A stretch of DNA of 64,000 nt, from contig NZ_BMOL01000014.1 in the NCBI RefSeq assembly GCF_014647055.1, positions 27,673 through 91,672 on the forward strand, in the 5' to 3' direction. This DNA is from Deinococcus aerolatus. GTDB taxonomy: Bacteria; Deinococcota; Deinococci; Deinococcales; Deinococcaceae. Position numbers and translations under genes: made by a program. The notes beneath the pieces were generated by a model, which saw only the letters and a program-made list of their open reading frames with translations, did not search any database and was not told where the DNA came from. Below are positions 1-8,519 of the stretch, piece after piece. Each line of letters starts with the position of its first letter. Within the stretch, counting starts at the first letter, position 1.

Positions 1-570
1 GACGAGGACGGTCTCCCACAGGCCCCGGCGGCGGCATCCGGCACACCGGTTCCCCTGGATGCGGGAACTCCTCTGGCGCTGCGAACGGCCCAGGCGCCTT
101 ATGCTCAGCTTGTCCGGTCCGGGCCGCCGCAGTACACCTACCGCTCCGCGGTCCCGGCCCTGCCGGCGCCTCCAGCCGGACTCGTACTGAATATCCCGGG
201 CGCGGCGGGCGGCTTTCCCGCGTTCAGCGGTGTTGCCGTGCCTGTCTCGGACCCGCTGCGCCTCACGGCTCCCGCCGCGGGGGAGAGCTTTACGTTGAAG
301 ACGGCGTTCACCTGGTCGAATCCCACCAAGGACCCGAACGCCACCGTCCTGCTGACTGGGATGGCGGACGATTCGGAGGTTATGTTCTCCTGCGTGGTCA
401 AAGATGACGGGACATTCACGCTGCCAGCCGCAACGGCCGCGGAGTTGAGTGCCCTGGGGTTCGGGTCGGGCATCCTGACTGGCGTGGGCCGGACCGTCAG
501 CCGCACGGTCCGTTCCGGCAGTGCAGTGCTGACGGTCAGAACCTTCGTCATGGCCATGGGCGAACCGTAA
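1..570 (+). CDS. 3' part of an exported-looking hypothetical protein
   Basis: The frame is open from base 1 to the TAA at 568-570, so 189 residues are visible and the true start lies before the window. The first ~65 residues are rich in Pro, Ala and Gly. After that comes an ordered Val/Thr/Phe-rich stretch with alternating hydrophobic residues, which suggests beta-strands of an extracellular domain. I see no catalytic motif or membrane segment and do not recognise the family. A strong hairpin 30 bp downstream probably ends its transcript, so it is unlikely to be in an operon with the regulator that follows. Confidence 0.6.
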   Translation, partial: DEDGLPQAPAAASGTPVPLDAGTPLALRTAQAPYAQLVRSGPPQYTYRSAVPALPAPPAGLVLNIPGAAGGFPAFSGVAVPVSDPLRLTAPAAGESFTLKTAFTWSNPTKDPNATVLLTGMADDSEVMFSCVVKDDGTFTLPAATAAELSALGFGSGILTGVGRTVSRTVRSGSAVLTVRTFVMAMGEP

Positions 571-600
571 CCCAGGCACTGCAGTGAAAGTGCACCGGAG

Positions 601-628
601 CTGCGCCGCCGCACACGCGGCGGCGCAG
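601..628 (+). terminator. Strong GC-rich hairpin after the first gene
   Basis: A perfect 12-bp inverted repeat (601-612 and 617-628) closes on a 4-nt ACAC loop. A weaker 9-bp hairpin follows (657-665 and 683-691). The downstream tract is only mildly T-rich, so the type of terminator is uncertain. The position after a stop codon and before an independent promoter fits a transcription end. Confidence 0.55.
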
Positions 629-782
629 CCTGTCGTCTCTGGCGCTGAGGCGCCGAGCCGAGAAGGCCGGTGTCCCGCCGCTCTTCTCGGCCTGTGTGTC
701 CAGGGCGCTTCGGGTGCTGGGCAGCGTGGTCTCTCCCTCCAGGTGCGGCCTGCGCCGATCTCCAGCCCGTTACACTTTGAAG

Positions 783-3700
783 GTGTCTCCCACACGCTCC
801 TGGCATGCCGAGGTGCTCGGCGTCCCCCGGCTCTTCGGCGAGTCGGCCGGCGGCGCGCTGCTTGACCGGAAGACCAGCGCCCTGATCGCCTACCTGGCGC
901 TTGAGGGCCCGACCAGCCGCGCCCAGCTCGCTGCCCTGCTGTGGCCGGAGTCAGCGGAGGCCATCGCCCGGAACAACCTTGCGCAGGCGCTGCGCAAACT
1001 CCGCCTGGCGAGGCAGCCGGGCCTGGTGATGGGCCGCCACACGCTGCAGCTGGCCGAGGGGGTGCGGGTCGATGCGCGCGGAGTCCGGGAGATGTACGAG
1101 CAGGGCCGGCTCGAGGCCTTCGTCACGGGGTACGGCGCATTGCTCGCCCCGTTTGACTTTGACGACTGCGCGGAGTTCGAAGACTGGCTGATCGCCGAGC
1201 GTGAGCGCTGGCAGGCCTGGCAGCGAGCCGCGTTGCGCTCCCTTGCCCTGGACGCGGACGGGACAGGGGACCCCGGCGGTGCGCTCGAGTGGGCCCGGCA
1301 GCTGCTGGCGGCGGACGCGGCGTCCGAGGAGGCGTACGTTCTCGTGGCCCGGTTCCAGTTCGCCGTGGGGGACCGCACGGCAGCCCTCGGCACCCTGCGG
1401 GCCTGTGAGGCGATGCTCGAGCGCGAGTTCGGGGTGAACCCCAACGCGCAGACCCGGGCGCTGGCGCGCCTGATCCGTGAGGGCAGCGGTGAGGCGCCGC
1501 GACCGCCCACGGCGCAGCGCGCCATTCCCCTCACGGTCCTGCGGCCACCCATTCTGGTGGGACGCGAGCGGGAATGGGCGCTCATGGAGCAGGCCTGGGC
1601 GAACGGCCAGGGCGTGTGCCTGGTGGGTGAGGCGGGCGTCGGCAAGTCACGCCTGGTTCAGGAGTTCGCCCGCGCGCACGGCGGCGACTTCTACCTCGAC
1701 TGCCGTCCGGGCGACGAGAAGGTGCTGTATGGCCTGACGACCCGCATGCTGCGCAGGATTCTCGGCAGGTACCCGCAGCTGAAGTTCGAGCCCTGGGTCA
1801 CGCTTCAGCTCGCTCGGCTGCTGCCGGAGTTCGGGTCGGCTCCGCCGATGGTGGCACCTGCCGACAAGGTGCGGTTCTATCAGGCGATCACTGAGGTGGT
1901 GCGCCGTGCGGTCGAGGCGGGCATGACCGTGTTCGCCTACGACGACACCCATTACTTCGACGACGGGAGCGCCGAGGCGCAGCTGTTCATGTGGGGCGCG
2001 CTGGGGTGGGGGGACATCGACGCGCCGTTCCGGATCGTGTTCAACTTGCGGCCGCAGGCGTACACCTCCGTCGCCGGGCAGGCCCTGGCGGACCTGGTCC
2101 GCACCGGGCGGGTTCTGGTCATGGAGCTGGGACCACTGACGCCGGACGCGGTCGAACGGCTCGTCGAGAGCATCAGCGTCCCGGAACTTACCGCGTTGAC
2201 GCCCGCTCTGCAGCGCTACACCGGAGGCAATCCACAGTTCCTGCTCGAAACCGTCAAGTACATGATCGAGACCGGGGACCTGGAACGGGGGTTCCCGGAC
2301 CGCCTGCCTCCCCCCGGTCCCGTCCGCGAGATCGTAAGCCGGCGCCTGAAGCGCCTGTCACCTGCCGCGCTGCATGCCGCGCAGGCCGCTGCCGTGCTGC
2401 AAAGCGACTTCACGGTGGAGCTCATCACGGAGGTGTTGCGCGCGCCTCTGCTGGACGTGCTGTCCGCCTGGCAGGAACTGGAGCGTGCCCAGGTGGTGAC
2501 CGAGTGCCGCTTCAGTCACGACCTGGTGTACGAGACGGTCGAAGCGCAGGTGGCGCCGGGTGTGAGGGAAGCGCTGAACCGCAGCGCGGCGCGGGTCCTG
2601 GAGGGTCACCGCTTCCCGCCCTCACGCGTGGGCCGCCACTGGCTGCAGGGAGGGGAGCCGGTTCGCGCCGCGGTGAAGTTTCAGGAGGCCTCAGACCTGG
2701 CGCGCGGCAGCCTGCGCTTCGTGGAAGCGGCCGACCTGCTCGAGGAGGCCGCCGCCCTGTTCGAGCGCCACGGTGACCCGGACCGGGCCTTCTCCACCCG
2801 GCACCTGCTGACCCGGGATCTTCTCAAGGAATTCGACCTGGGGCAGCGCTACGAGGCGTCACTGGGCCGGCTGTTCAGCCTGGCGCGGACGGAAGGTCAA
2901 CAGGCGCGCGCCTGGCACTGCCAGGGCCTGCTGCACAGTCGCTGCGCGCATCACGGCCCTGCCCTGGAGGCCGCGCAGACCGGCTGGATGCATGCAGAAC
3001 AGAGTGGTGACGCGGAAGTCCAGGCTGAACTGTCGCAGTTCCTGGGCATCGCGGCCCTCCACGTTAATCAGCTGGACGCGGCGGCCGCCGCTTTTCGCCA
3101 GGCCGCGGCGCTCAATGAGGAGCTCGGCCGGGTGAGCGGTCAACTGTCGGCGCTGCAGAACCTGGGGGTGGTGCTGGGCAAACTCGGCCGGTACGCGGAA
3201 GCAGTCGGGCACCTGACGGCCCTGGTTGAGCTGGGCACGCGGGCCGAGCGCCCGGTGAGCGTGCTGAACGCCCGAACCAACCTCGCAGTGGCACTGAGTC
3301 GCCTGGGTGCCAAGCGTGACGCGCGGGAGCACGTCCTCGCGGTCCTGACCCAGTTGGACCTCACGCAGGGCCGGGAGATGAACCGGGTGCTCGCGCTGAT
3401 CACGCTGGGCGGCATCGAGCGGGACCTCGGGCACTTTGCCGGGGCGCTCGAGGCCCTGGAGCGAGCCGCCGAGGTGAGTGAGGGGTACCAGCGTTTCGCC
3501 TGGGCGCTCATCAGGCAGCAGCAGGCCACCGTGCATGCAGTGCTCGGCGATTTCGAGACCGCGCGCTCGGCCGCCGAACAGGCCCTGGGCGCGGCCAAGG
3601 ACGCGCTTGAACGCGCTGAGGCGCTCCGGGTGCTCGCCCTGGTACGCGCATCCCTCGGCGAGGAAATCCACGCTGAGCTGCGGGAACTTGCCGAACTGCG

Positions 3701-4100
3701 CCGTGGCCTGGGCCCTGAGGACGTGCTCCGCGTCGACCTGACCCTTGCCAGACTTGGCCTCCTGGACGTGGGGGCGCTGGAGGCGCTGCTCGGCCACCTG
3801 CGTGCGGGTGAAGCGCATGACTTGTTGATCGTCGCGTTGACCCTGCACGCCCAACACCTTCTGGACGCCGGCCGGCCGGCGCCGGCCGCGGCGTCCGCCC
3901 GGGAAGCAGTCGAACTGCTCAGGGCGTACGCCCCGGCGGAAGTCTCACGGGATCAGCTGCTGGCGCTGCACGCGCGGATCCTGAGTGCGACGGGCCATCC
4001 GGACGCCGCAGCGGTTGGGCGTCAGGCGGCAGACGCTCTGGCGGCGGCTATGCCCCACGTTCCACCTGAACTCCAGAGCGTCTACCGGGCCGCCCGCTGA
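783..4100 (+). CDS. BTAD/AAA-ATPase/TPR transcriptional activator (SARP/LAL-like)
   Basis: This encodes a large signal-integrating regulator of 1105 residues. The N-terminal ~85 residues resemble an OmpR-type winged helix (LLWPESAEAIARNNL segment). A bacterial transcriptional activation domain follows to about residue 235. Next is a STAND-like ATPase introduced by LVGREREWALM, with a Walker A (GEAGVGKS) near residue 282. The last ~450 residues are TPR-like helical repeats. I chose GTG 783 because it lies 6 nt after the box TACACT (771-776), the leaderless arrangement seen in many genes here; an upstream GTG is possible but would leave this box inside the gene. It is a tandem paralogue of the next gene, 43 bp away. 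DNA targets and ligand are unknown. Confidence 0.85.
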   Translation: MSPTRSWHAEVLGVPRLFGESAGGALLDRKTSALIAYLALEGPTSRAQLAALLWPESAEAIARNNLAQALRKLRLARQPGLVMGRHTLQLAEGVRVDARGVREMYEQGRLEAFVTGYGALLAPFDFDDCAEFEDWLIAERERWQAWQRAALRSLALDADGTGDPGGALEWARQLLAADAASEEAYVLVARFQFAVGDRTAALGTLRACEAMLEREFGVNPNAQTRALARLIREGSGEAPRPPTAQRAIPLTVLRPPILVGREREWALMEQAWANGQGVCLVGEAGVGKSRLVQEFARAHGGDFYLDCRPGDEKVLYGLTTRMLRRILGRYPQLKFEPWVTLQLARLLPEFGSAPPMVAPADKVRFYQAITEVVRRAVEAGMTVFAYDDTHYFDDGSAEAQLFMWGALGWGDIDAPFRIVFNLRPQAYTSVAGQALADLVRTGRVLVMELGPLTPDAVERLVESISVPELTALTPALQRYTGGNPQFLLETVKYMIETGDLERGFPDRLPPPGPVREIVSRRLKRLSPAALHAAQAAAVLQSDFTVELITEVLRAPLLDVLSAWQELERAQVVTECRFSHDLVYETVEAQVAPGVREALNRSAARVLEGHRFPPSRVGRHWLQGGEPVRAAVKFQEASDLARGSLRFVEAADLLEEAAALFERHGDPDRAFSTRHLLTRDLLKEFDLGQRYEASLGRLFSLARTEGQQARAWHCQGLLHSRCAHHGPALEAAQTGWMHAEQSGDAEVQAELSQFLGIAALHVNQLDAAAAAFRQAAALNEELGRVSGQLSALQNLGVVLGKLGRYAEAVGHLTALVELGTRAERPVSVLNARTNLAVALSRLGAKRDAREHVLAVLTQLDLTQGREMNRVLALITLGGIERDLGHFAGALEALERAAEVSEGYQRFAWALIRQQQATVHAVLGDFETARSAAEQALGAAKDALERAEALRVLALVRASLGEEIHAELRELAELRRGLGPEDVLRVDLTLARLGLLDVGALEALLGHLRAGEAHDLLIVALTLHAQHLLDAGRPAPAAASAREAVELLRAYAPAEVSRDQLLALHARILSATGHPDAAAVGRQAADALAAAMPHVPPELQSVYRAAR

Positions 4101-4143
4101 CCTGCCGTCCGCAGCAGGTCGGGCCGGTTGTTATACTGACGGC

Positions 4144-6303
4144 GTGCTCTCAGCGCCTACCGTGCGAGTCGTGCTTCTCGGTATGCCGACGGTGACCCAC
4201 ACCGACGGAACGGTCATTCCTCTGGACCGCAAAACCGCCGGCGTCTTGGCTGTGCTGGCCTGCACCGGCCGCAGCTCTCGTTCGAGGCTCGCAGGGCTCC
4301 TGTGGCCTGATTCGCGAGAGAGCCTGGCGAGGAACAGCTTGGTGCAGTTGATGCGCCGCTGGCGCCGCACGGTGGGCGAGAACCTGGTCGAGGGCGGCGA
4401 CACCGTTTCTCTGACGGGCGCAGTGTCGGTCGACGCCACCGAAGTGTTCGACGCATACCTGGCCGGCCAGGACGAGGCGCTCGGCGCCCTTCAGGGCGCA
4501 TTGCTGGAGCCGTACGCTTACAGCGATCTGCCGGAGTTCGACGAGTGGCTGCGTGGCGAACGGGACCGCTGGCATGAAGCGCGCCGCGGCGCGCTCACCC
4601 GGTTGTGCGACCGCGACACCGACCGGGCGGCGTACAACGACGCTCTCGGGTGGGCCGAGCGACTGCTGGCCCTCACGCCTGCGTCAGAGGAGGCCTTCCT
4701 GCGGGTGATGAAACTGCAGTACCTGCTGGGTGACCGTGACCGGGCGCTCGCGACCTACCACCGCTGCGAGGCCGCCCTCCGCCGCGAGCATCACGTCGCC
4801 CCTCTGCCTGCCACGCTGGCGCTCGCGCGCCTCGTCCAGGAGAGCCGCACCATCAGCCGTCCCGCGCCGCCTCCAATCCCCGCGATGCCGCCAGCCGTGC
4901 GGTGCCCACCGGTCCTGGTGGGACGTGAACGCGAGTGGGCGCTGATGAACGACGCCTGGTCACGTGGCCTGAGCATTGTCGTGTCGGGGGAGCCGGGCAT
5001 CGGCAAAACCCGCCTGATGCGCGAATTCATCGCGAGCAAAGGCGCCTGGTTCCACCTGGACGGCCGGCCCGGCGACACCACCGTGCCGTATGGCACGTAC
5101 GCCCGGGTGTGGCGCGCGCTGTTGCGCGCCCGGCCGGACATTGACCTGCCCGGATGGGCCCGCGAGCAGCTCGCGCTGTTCCTCCCGGAACTGAGCCCCG
5201 CCCAGACGCCCGACGCCGCCACGCCTGATCAGGAAGGCCTCGCCCACGCGATGGACGAACTGGCGCTGCGTGCCTGCCAGGGCATGGCCGGCGTCGTCGC
5301 CGACGACATCCAGTACTACGACGCGGCGAGCATGGAGCTCAGTTCCGCCATCGCCGTGCGCTACGCGCCGTTCACCGTGCAGGGCGGCATCGTCCCACTC
5401 CTTACCGCGCACCGGAAGGGGGAGCTGCCAGCGTACGTCGAAGCGTCGCTGCGCAGGCTGGTCGCGGTGGGCCACGGCATCTGGATTGACCTTCAGCCCC
5501 TCGACGACACGGCGGTCACGCGGGTTCTGGCCAGCCTGGACCTGCCCCTCTCTGGTGGGGACGTCGCCCGCCTCACGCGCTCCAGCAACGGCAATCCCCT
5601 GTTTCTCCTCGAGGCGGTCAAACACCTGATCGAGCACGCGCCCGGTGGGCCGGCGCCCGCTTTGCCGGAGAAAGTGCATGGGGTCATCGGGGAGCGCCTG
5701 CGGCGGTTGTCTCCGAAAGCACTGCTGCTGGCCCAGGCCGCGTGCGTGCTGCAAACCGACGTCGACCTCGACCTGGTCACCACCATGCTCGACGCGCCTC
5801 TGCTGGACATGCTGCCCGCCTGGCAGGAGCTGGAGGGCGCGCAGATTCTCCAGCAGGGCCGGTTCAGCCACGACCTCGTGTACGAAAGCGTCCGCGCAGG
5901 GATGTCGAAGAGCGTCCGGCAGGCGCTGCACCGCCGCGCCGCCCGGGCACTGGAACGTGAGGGCGAGGAGCCCGCCCGCATCGCGCGGCACTGGACTGAG
6001 GGAGGCGACGCCCGCCGGGCCGTGCCGGCGCTGCAGGCGGCGGCCCGCTCGGCGGTCGCCGCGCAGCGTTACGCCGAAGCGGCCGAGGCCCTCGAACAGG
6101 CGGCGGCGACCCTCGAGGCCACTGGCGAACCGCACCAGGCCTTCGACATCCGGCGTACCCTGGCTGCCGAGGTGCTCTGGCCGGGCGGCGCCCACGCCCG
6201 CCTGGCGGCGTGTCTGCACCGTCTGGCACAAACCGCGCGCACGCCCGAGCTGCACGCCTCAGTGGAGCGTCTCAAGAACGAGTTGACCTCCACCCTGGCC
6301 TGA
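4144..6303 (+). CDS. BTAD/AAA-ATPase activator, short paralogue without full TPR tail
   Basis: This encodes 719 residues colinear with the preceding regulator: winged helix (LLWPDSRESLARNSL), BTAD region, PVLVGREREWALM hinge and a Walker A (GEPGIGKT) near residue 282. Motifs such as SHDLVYE and AARALE recur in the same order in both proteins. It ends about 400 residues earlier, keeping only the first helical repeats, so it may respond to a different input or need a partner. GTG 4144 follows the box TATACT (4132-4137) by exactly 6 nt, which supports a leaderless start. It has its own promoter despite the close spacing. This looks like an old tandem duplication rather than a recent truncation, because the C-terminus is cleanly closed. 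Confidence 0.82.
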   Translation: MLSAPTVRVVLLGMPTVTHTDGTVIPLDRKTAGVLAVLACTGRSSRSRLAGLLWPDSRESLARNSLVQLMRRWRRTVGENLVEGGDTVSLTGAVSVDATEVFDAYLAGQDEALGALQGALLEPYAYSDLPEFDEWLRGERDRWHEARRGALTRLCDRDTDRAAYNDALGWAERLLALTPASEEAFLRVMKLQYLLGDRDRALATYHRCEAALRREHHVAPLPATLALARLVQESRTISRPAPPPIPAMPPAVRCPPVLVGREREWALMNDAWSRGLSIVVSGEPGIGKTRLMREFIASKGAWFHLDGRPGDTTVPYGTYARVWRALLRARPDIDLPGWAREQLALFLPELSPAQTPDAATPDQEGLAHAMDELALRACQGMAGVVADDIQYYDAASMELSSAIAVRYAPFTVQGGIVPLLTAHRKGELPAYVEASLRRLVAVGHGIWIDLQPLDDTAVTRVLASLDLPLSGGDVARLTRSSNGNPLFLLEAVKHLIEHAPGGPAPALPEKVHGVIGERLRRLSPKALLLAQAACVLQTDVDLDLVTTMLDAPLLDMLPAWQELEGAQILQQGRFSHDLVYESVRAGMSKSVRQALHRRAARALEREGEEPARIARHWTEGGDARRAVPALQAAARSAVAAQRYAEAAEALEQAAATLEATGEPHQAFDIRRTLAAEVLWPGGAHARLAACLHRLAQTARTPELHASVERLKNELTSTLA

Positions 6304-6334
6304 ACAGCCACAAGGTGCAGGTGGGGGCCTGCGC

Positions 6335-7117
6335 TCAGGGTTGGAGCAGCCAGATGGGGGTCTGACGGAGGGTGCCGCTGTGACCGCAGGTGTCGAATCC
6401 TTGAAAGAGCACCATGGTCGTGTTGCCCAGCGCCTCTTCCGTATCGGTCTGGCCCACCCGGAGGGGCGTCTTCGTCCCGTTCGCATTTTTCAGGGCGGCA
6501 GAGACCCTGTAGTACCCCACCGGAATGTCACCCAGCCCCTGCGACACCCGGGTCGTGCGCGTGATGGTGGAGCCCTTGCTGCCATCGATGAGTGGTCCGT
6601 CCGGAACCAGGGTCACCTCGACCGTGGCGTCAGGGGCGACCGGTTGAGCGTCGTCGGTGGAGAGGCGTTCGAAGCTCAGGGTCCCGCCCCAGGTGTCGCC
6701 CCCGTACTCTGATGACGGCATGTCCGATGCTCCGCGGATTTTCCAAACGAAGTTCCGCGTCGCACCCGCTTTGGCGTTGAAGGCGTCCTGGTACGCTTCC
6801 GGATCTCCGGCCATGCGCAGGCAATAGCGCTGATCGTGGTACTTCACCTCCTTGTAGGCCGTCACGTAATACGGATTGGCGGCGGGATTGAGTTCGGTGG
6901 ACTGATAGCGGCCCTGCGCGTTCGTGGTCGTGAACAGCGTGCCCCGGAACATCGCGGGCGCAATGATGATCTGGACGCCCGCCACCGGCTTGCCGCGCTC
7001 ATCGACCACGCGTCCGCTGACGGTATGGGGCGTCGGCCCAGACGTGGCCGAGAGGCCGAAGGCAGCCAGGAGCAGGGCGGAAAGGCTGAGCGTGAACGTT
7101 TTTACGGGTGTTGACAT
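6335..7117 (-). CDS. Secreted protein with carboxypeptidase-regulatory-like domain
   Basis: This encodes 260 residues. A signal peptide is clear (Lys at position 6, then LSLSALLLAAFGLSAT). Residues ~33-95 match the CarboxypepD_reg/transthyretin-like fold: VSGRVVDERGKPVAGVQI, then a TNAQGRYQSTEL turn. The rest is beta-rich and contains two Cys residues that could pair outside the cytoplasm. No enzymatic motif is seen, so a structural or binding role on the envelope is likely. An AAGGAG ribosome site lies 5-6 nt before the ATG. It converges with the second BTAD gene (32 bp between stops). Confidence 0.7.
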   Translation of the reverse strand: MSTPVKTFTLSLSALLLAAFGLSATSGPTPHTVSGRVVDERGKPVAGVQIIIAPAMFRGTLFTTTNAQGRYQSTELNPAANPYYVTAYKEVKYHDQRYCLRMAGDPEAYQDAFNAKAGATRNFVWKIRGASDMPSSEYGGDTWGGTLSFERLSTDDAQPVAPDATVEVTLVPDGPLIDGSKGSTITRTTRVSQGLGDIPVGYYRVSAALKNANGTKTPLRVGQTDTEEALGNTTMVLFQGFDTCGHSGTLRQTPIWLLQP

Positions 7118-7338
7118 CTCTTACTCCTTGGGCAGGCCCAGGTCATCTTCTGGGCTGATCGGAAGGCAGCGTACGAACAACGCCATGATTTCCGAGTGAC
7201 CTGGACCGGGCCGGTCCTGGTCAAGGGGGAGGTCACCCTGTGGGCCCCTGCCGAGGGCCGCAGGCCGGGAAGCACGGGAAGTGCTTGCCTTCATCCGCGC
7301 CTGACCGTGTTCCGGCTGCGCCAGCGGCAGCCTGGCCG

Positions 7339-7506
7339 TCAGGTGGACTGGATGGCGGCAGCCAGGTACGCAATCAGCGCTTCGGGGGACGTGAAATACC
7401 GGTGCTGGTCGTCGCGGCGCACAGAGGCACGCCACTTGCCCTGCGCACCGTCCGGCTCCAGCCACACGCGTACCACCAGCCAGCGCTGGGTGTCCGGACC
7501 GATCAT
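7339..7506 (-). CDS. Small hypothetical protein (55 aa)
   Basis: A short product with an ordered sequence (QRWLVVRVWLEPDG, then RYFTSPEALIAYLAAAI) that looks like one small alpha/beta domain. The frame is open further upstream, but that part is Pro/Arg-rich out-of-frame sequence of the neighbour, so I start at ATG 7504-7506; a GTG three codons earlier is also possible. It is the last of three closely packed reverse-strand genes and is probably cotranscribed with the DUF3592 gene. Family and function are not recognised. Confidence 0.5.
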   Translation of the reverse strand: MIGPDTQRWLVVRVWLEPDGAQGKWRASVRRDDQHRYFTSPEALIAYLAAAIQST

Positions 7507-7543
7507 GTTCGTCACCGGCGCGCCAGGAAGGGCGGGAGGCACG

Positions 7544-8086
7544 TCACGACGGCCGGACGCCCCCCGCTCCCTGGGGGCTGGGTGTGCCTGGACAGCGGCG
7601 CCCGGGCCACGTGGAGGAGGGACGGAAGGTGCTGACGAATACGCCTCCACCCACCAACAGGACCACCGTGGCCACCGCCAGAGCGCCGAGGATGAAGGCG
7701 TCCGTGCCAGGTTCCAGCACCGCCTGCCCCGGAGTGGCCGGAGCGTAGTGCACCTGAACCGGGCGGCCCTTCGGGTAGCGCGCCAGAACGCGGCGCGCGA
7801 ACGCTTCATCCGGCGGCGACGAGCGGCGCGTTACCTGTTGGGAGCGGTAGCCCTGACCACCGACCGCGGAGCTGGACTCGACGTGGGCGGTATACCGCTC
7901 CTTTTCGCCGGAAAGACTGCGCGACAGGCGACTGTCCGTCACGGTGCCGGGGGTGGTCGGCCACGTCAAGGTCCGGTGCCCGAGGTGGGCGAGGCCACCG
8001 AGGCCGAGCGCGAACATCAGCGTGACGCTCAGAATTCCCAGCCCAACCACCCGTTCCAGCGGCCACGACGCGAGGATGCGGATCAT
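7544..8086 (-). CDS. DUF3592-like membrane protein
   Basis: This encodes 180 residues with a hydrophobic segment near residues 12-35 (GILSVTLMFALGLGGLAHL) and another near 130-152 (FILGALAVATVVLLVGGGVF). Between them lies a loop with the ARYPKGRPVQVHYAPATPGQAVLEPG signature; VxVxYxPxxPxxAxLxPG is the hallmark of DUF3592. The C-terminal tail after the second segment is low-complexity Pro/Gly/Arg. The start ATG overlaps the stop of the preceding small ORF as ATGA, suggesting translational coupling. The role of the family is unknown. Confidence 0.65.
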   Translation of the reverse strand: MIRILASWPLERVVGLGILSVTLMFALGLGGLAHLGHRTLTWPTTPGTVTDSRLSRSLSGEKERYTAHVESSSAVGGQGYRSQQVTRRSSPPDEAFARRVLARYPKGRPVQVHYAPATPGQAVLEPGTDAFILGALAVATVVLLVGGGVFVSTFRPSSTWPGRRCPGTPSPQGAGGVRPS

Positions 8087-8334
8087 GCGTTCACCCGCTT
8101 CAGTGCGGCATTGGTGCCTCGCCTGAAGTCAGGTGAGCTTCGCCGCCAGGCGGCCTGCTGGGTGTGCGCCCTGTCCGTCGCCACATGGGGATCACCATGA
8201 TCTGCGCCGAACCCTTCGCATCGGCGCGTCCCGGGACGCCACCGCCAGCCTCGTTGCCAGGCAGGGTGGATGGAGGTTCGGGAGGGGGCACGCGCCAGCA
8301 CGACGCGAAACGAGGTGTGGTTGCGGATCTTCAT
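8083..8334 (-). CDS. Possible small Arg-rich protein upstream of the DUF3592 gene
   Basis: An 83-codon frame begins at ATG 8332-8334 with a good AGGAG ribosome site 5 nt upstream and ends in a 4-bp ATGA overlap with the DUF3592 start. These translation signals are the main reason to call it. The product is very rich in Arg, Trp and His and has no recognisable fold, and another frame is open over part of the region. It could be a real small protein, a coupling leader or a frameshifted gene. Confidence 0.35.
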   Translation of the reverse strand: MKIRNHTSFRVVLARAPSRTSIHPAWQRGWRWRPGTRRCEGFGADHGDPHVATDRAHTQQAAWRRSSPDFRRGTNAALKRVNA

Positions 8335-8519
8335 GCGGTCTCCTGTGGGGTCAGGGGCGGCTCGTCGCCCTGAAGTGCGGAGTGGACGGGCGTGATCTGA
8401 GGATGATGACCTCGCCACGACGCGACCTCGCCACCGGGTGACCAGCCCGAAGCCGGGTGAATCGGCGGGCTGGGCGGCGGGGAGGTTGCCCGCCGGGCCG
8501 CTCCCTCTCGCCGCGGCGG

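Noticed and set aside
2859..3857. Long reverse frame (332 codons) opposite the TPR part of the first regulator
   Set aside because: Gln/Arg/His-rich composition typical of an antisense shadow; the forward frame has repeat structure.
4960..6255. Long reverse frame (431 codons) opposite the second BTAD gene
   Set aside because: It is the complement of a gene with clear ATPase motifs; the high GC makes long shadow frames, and it has no motif or start signal.
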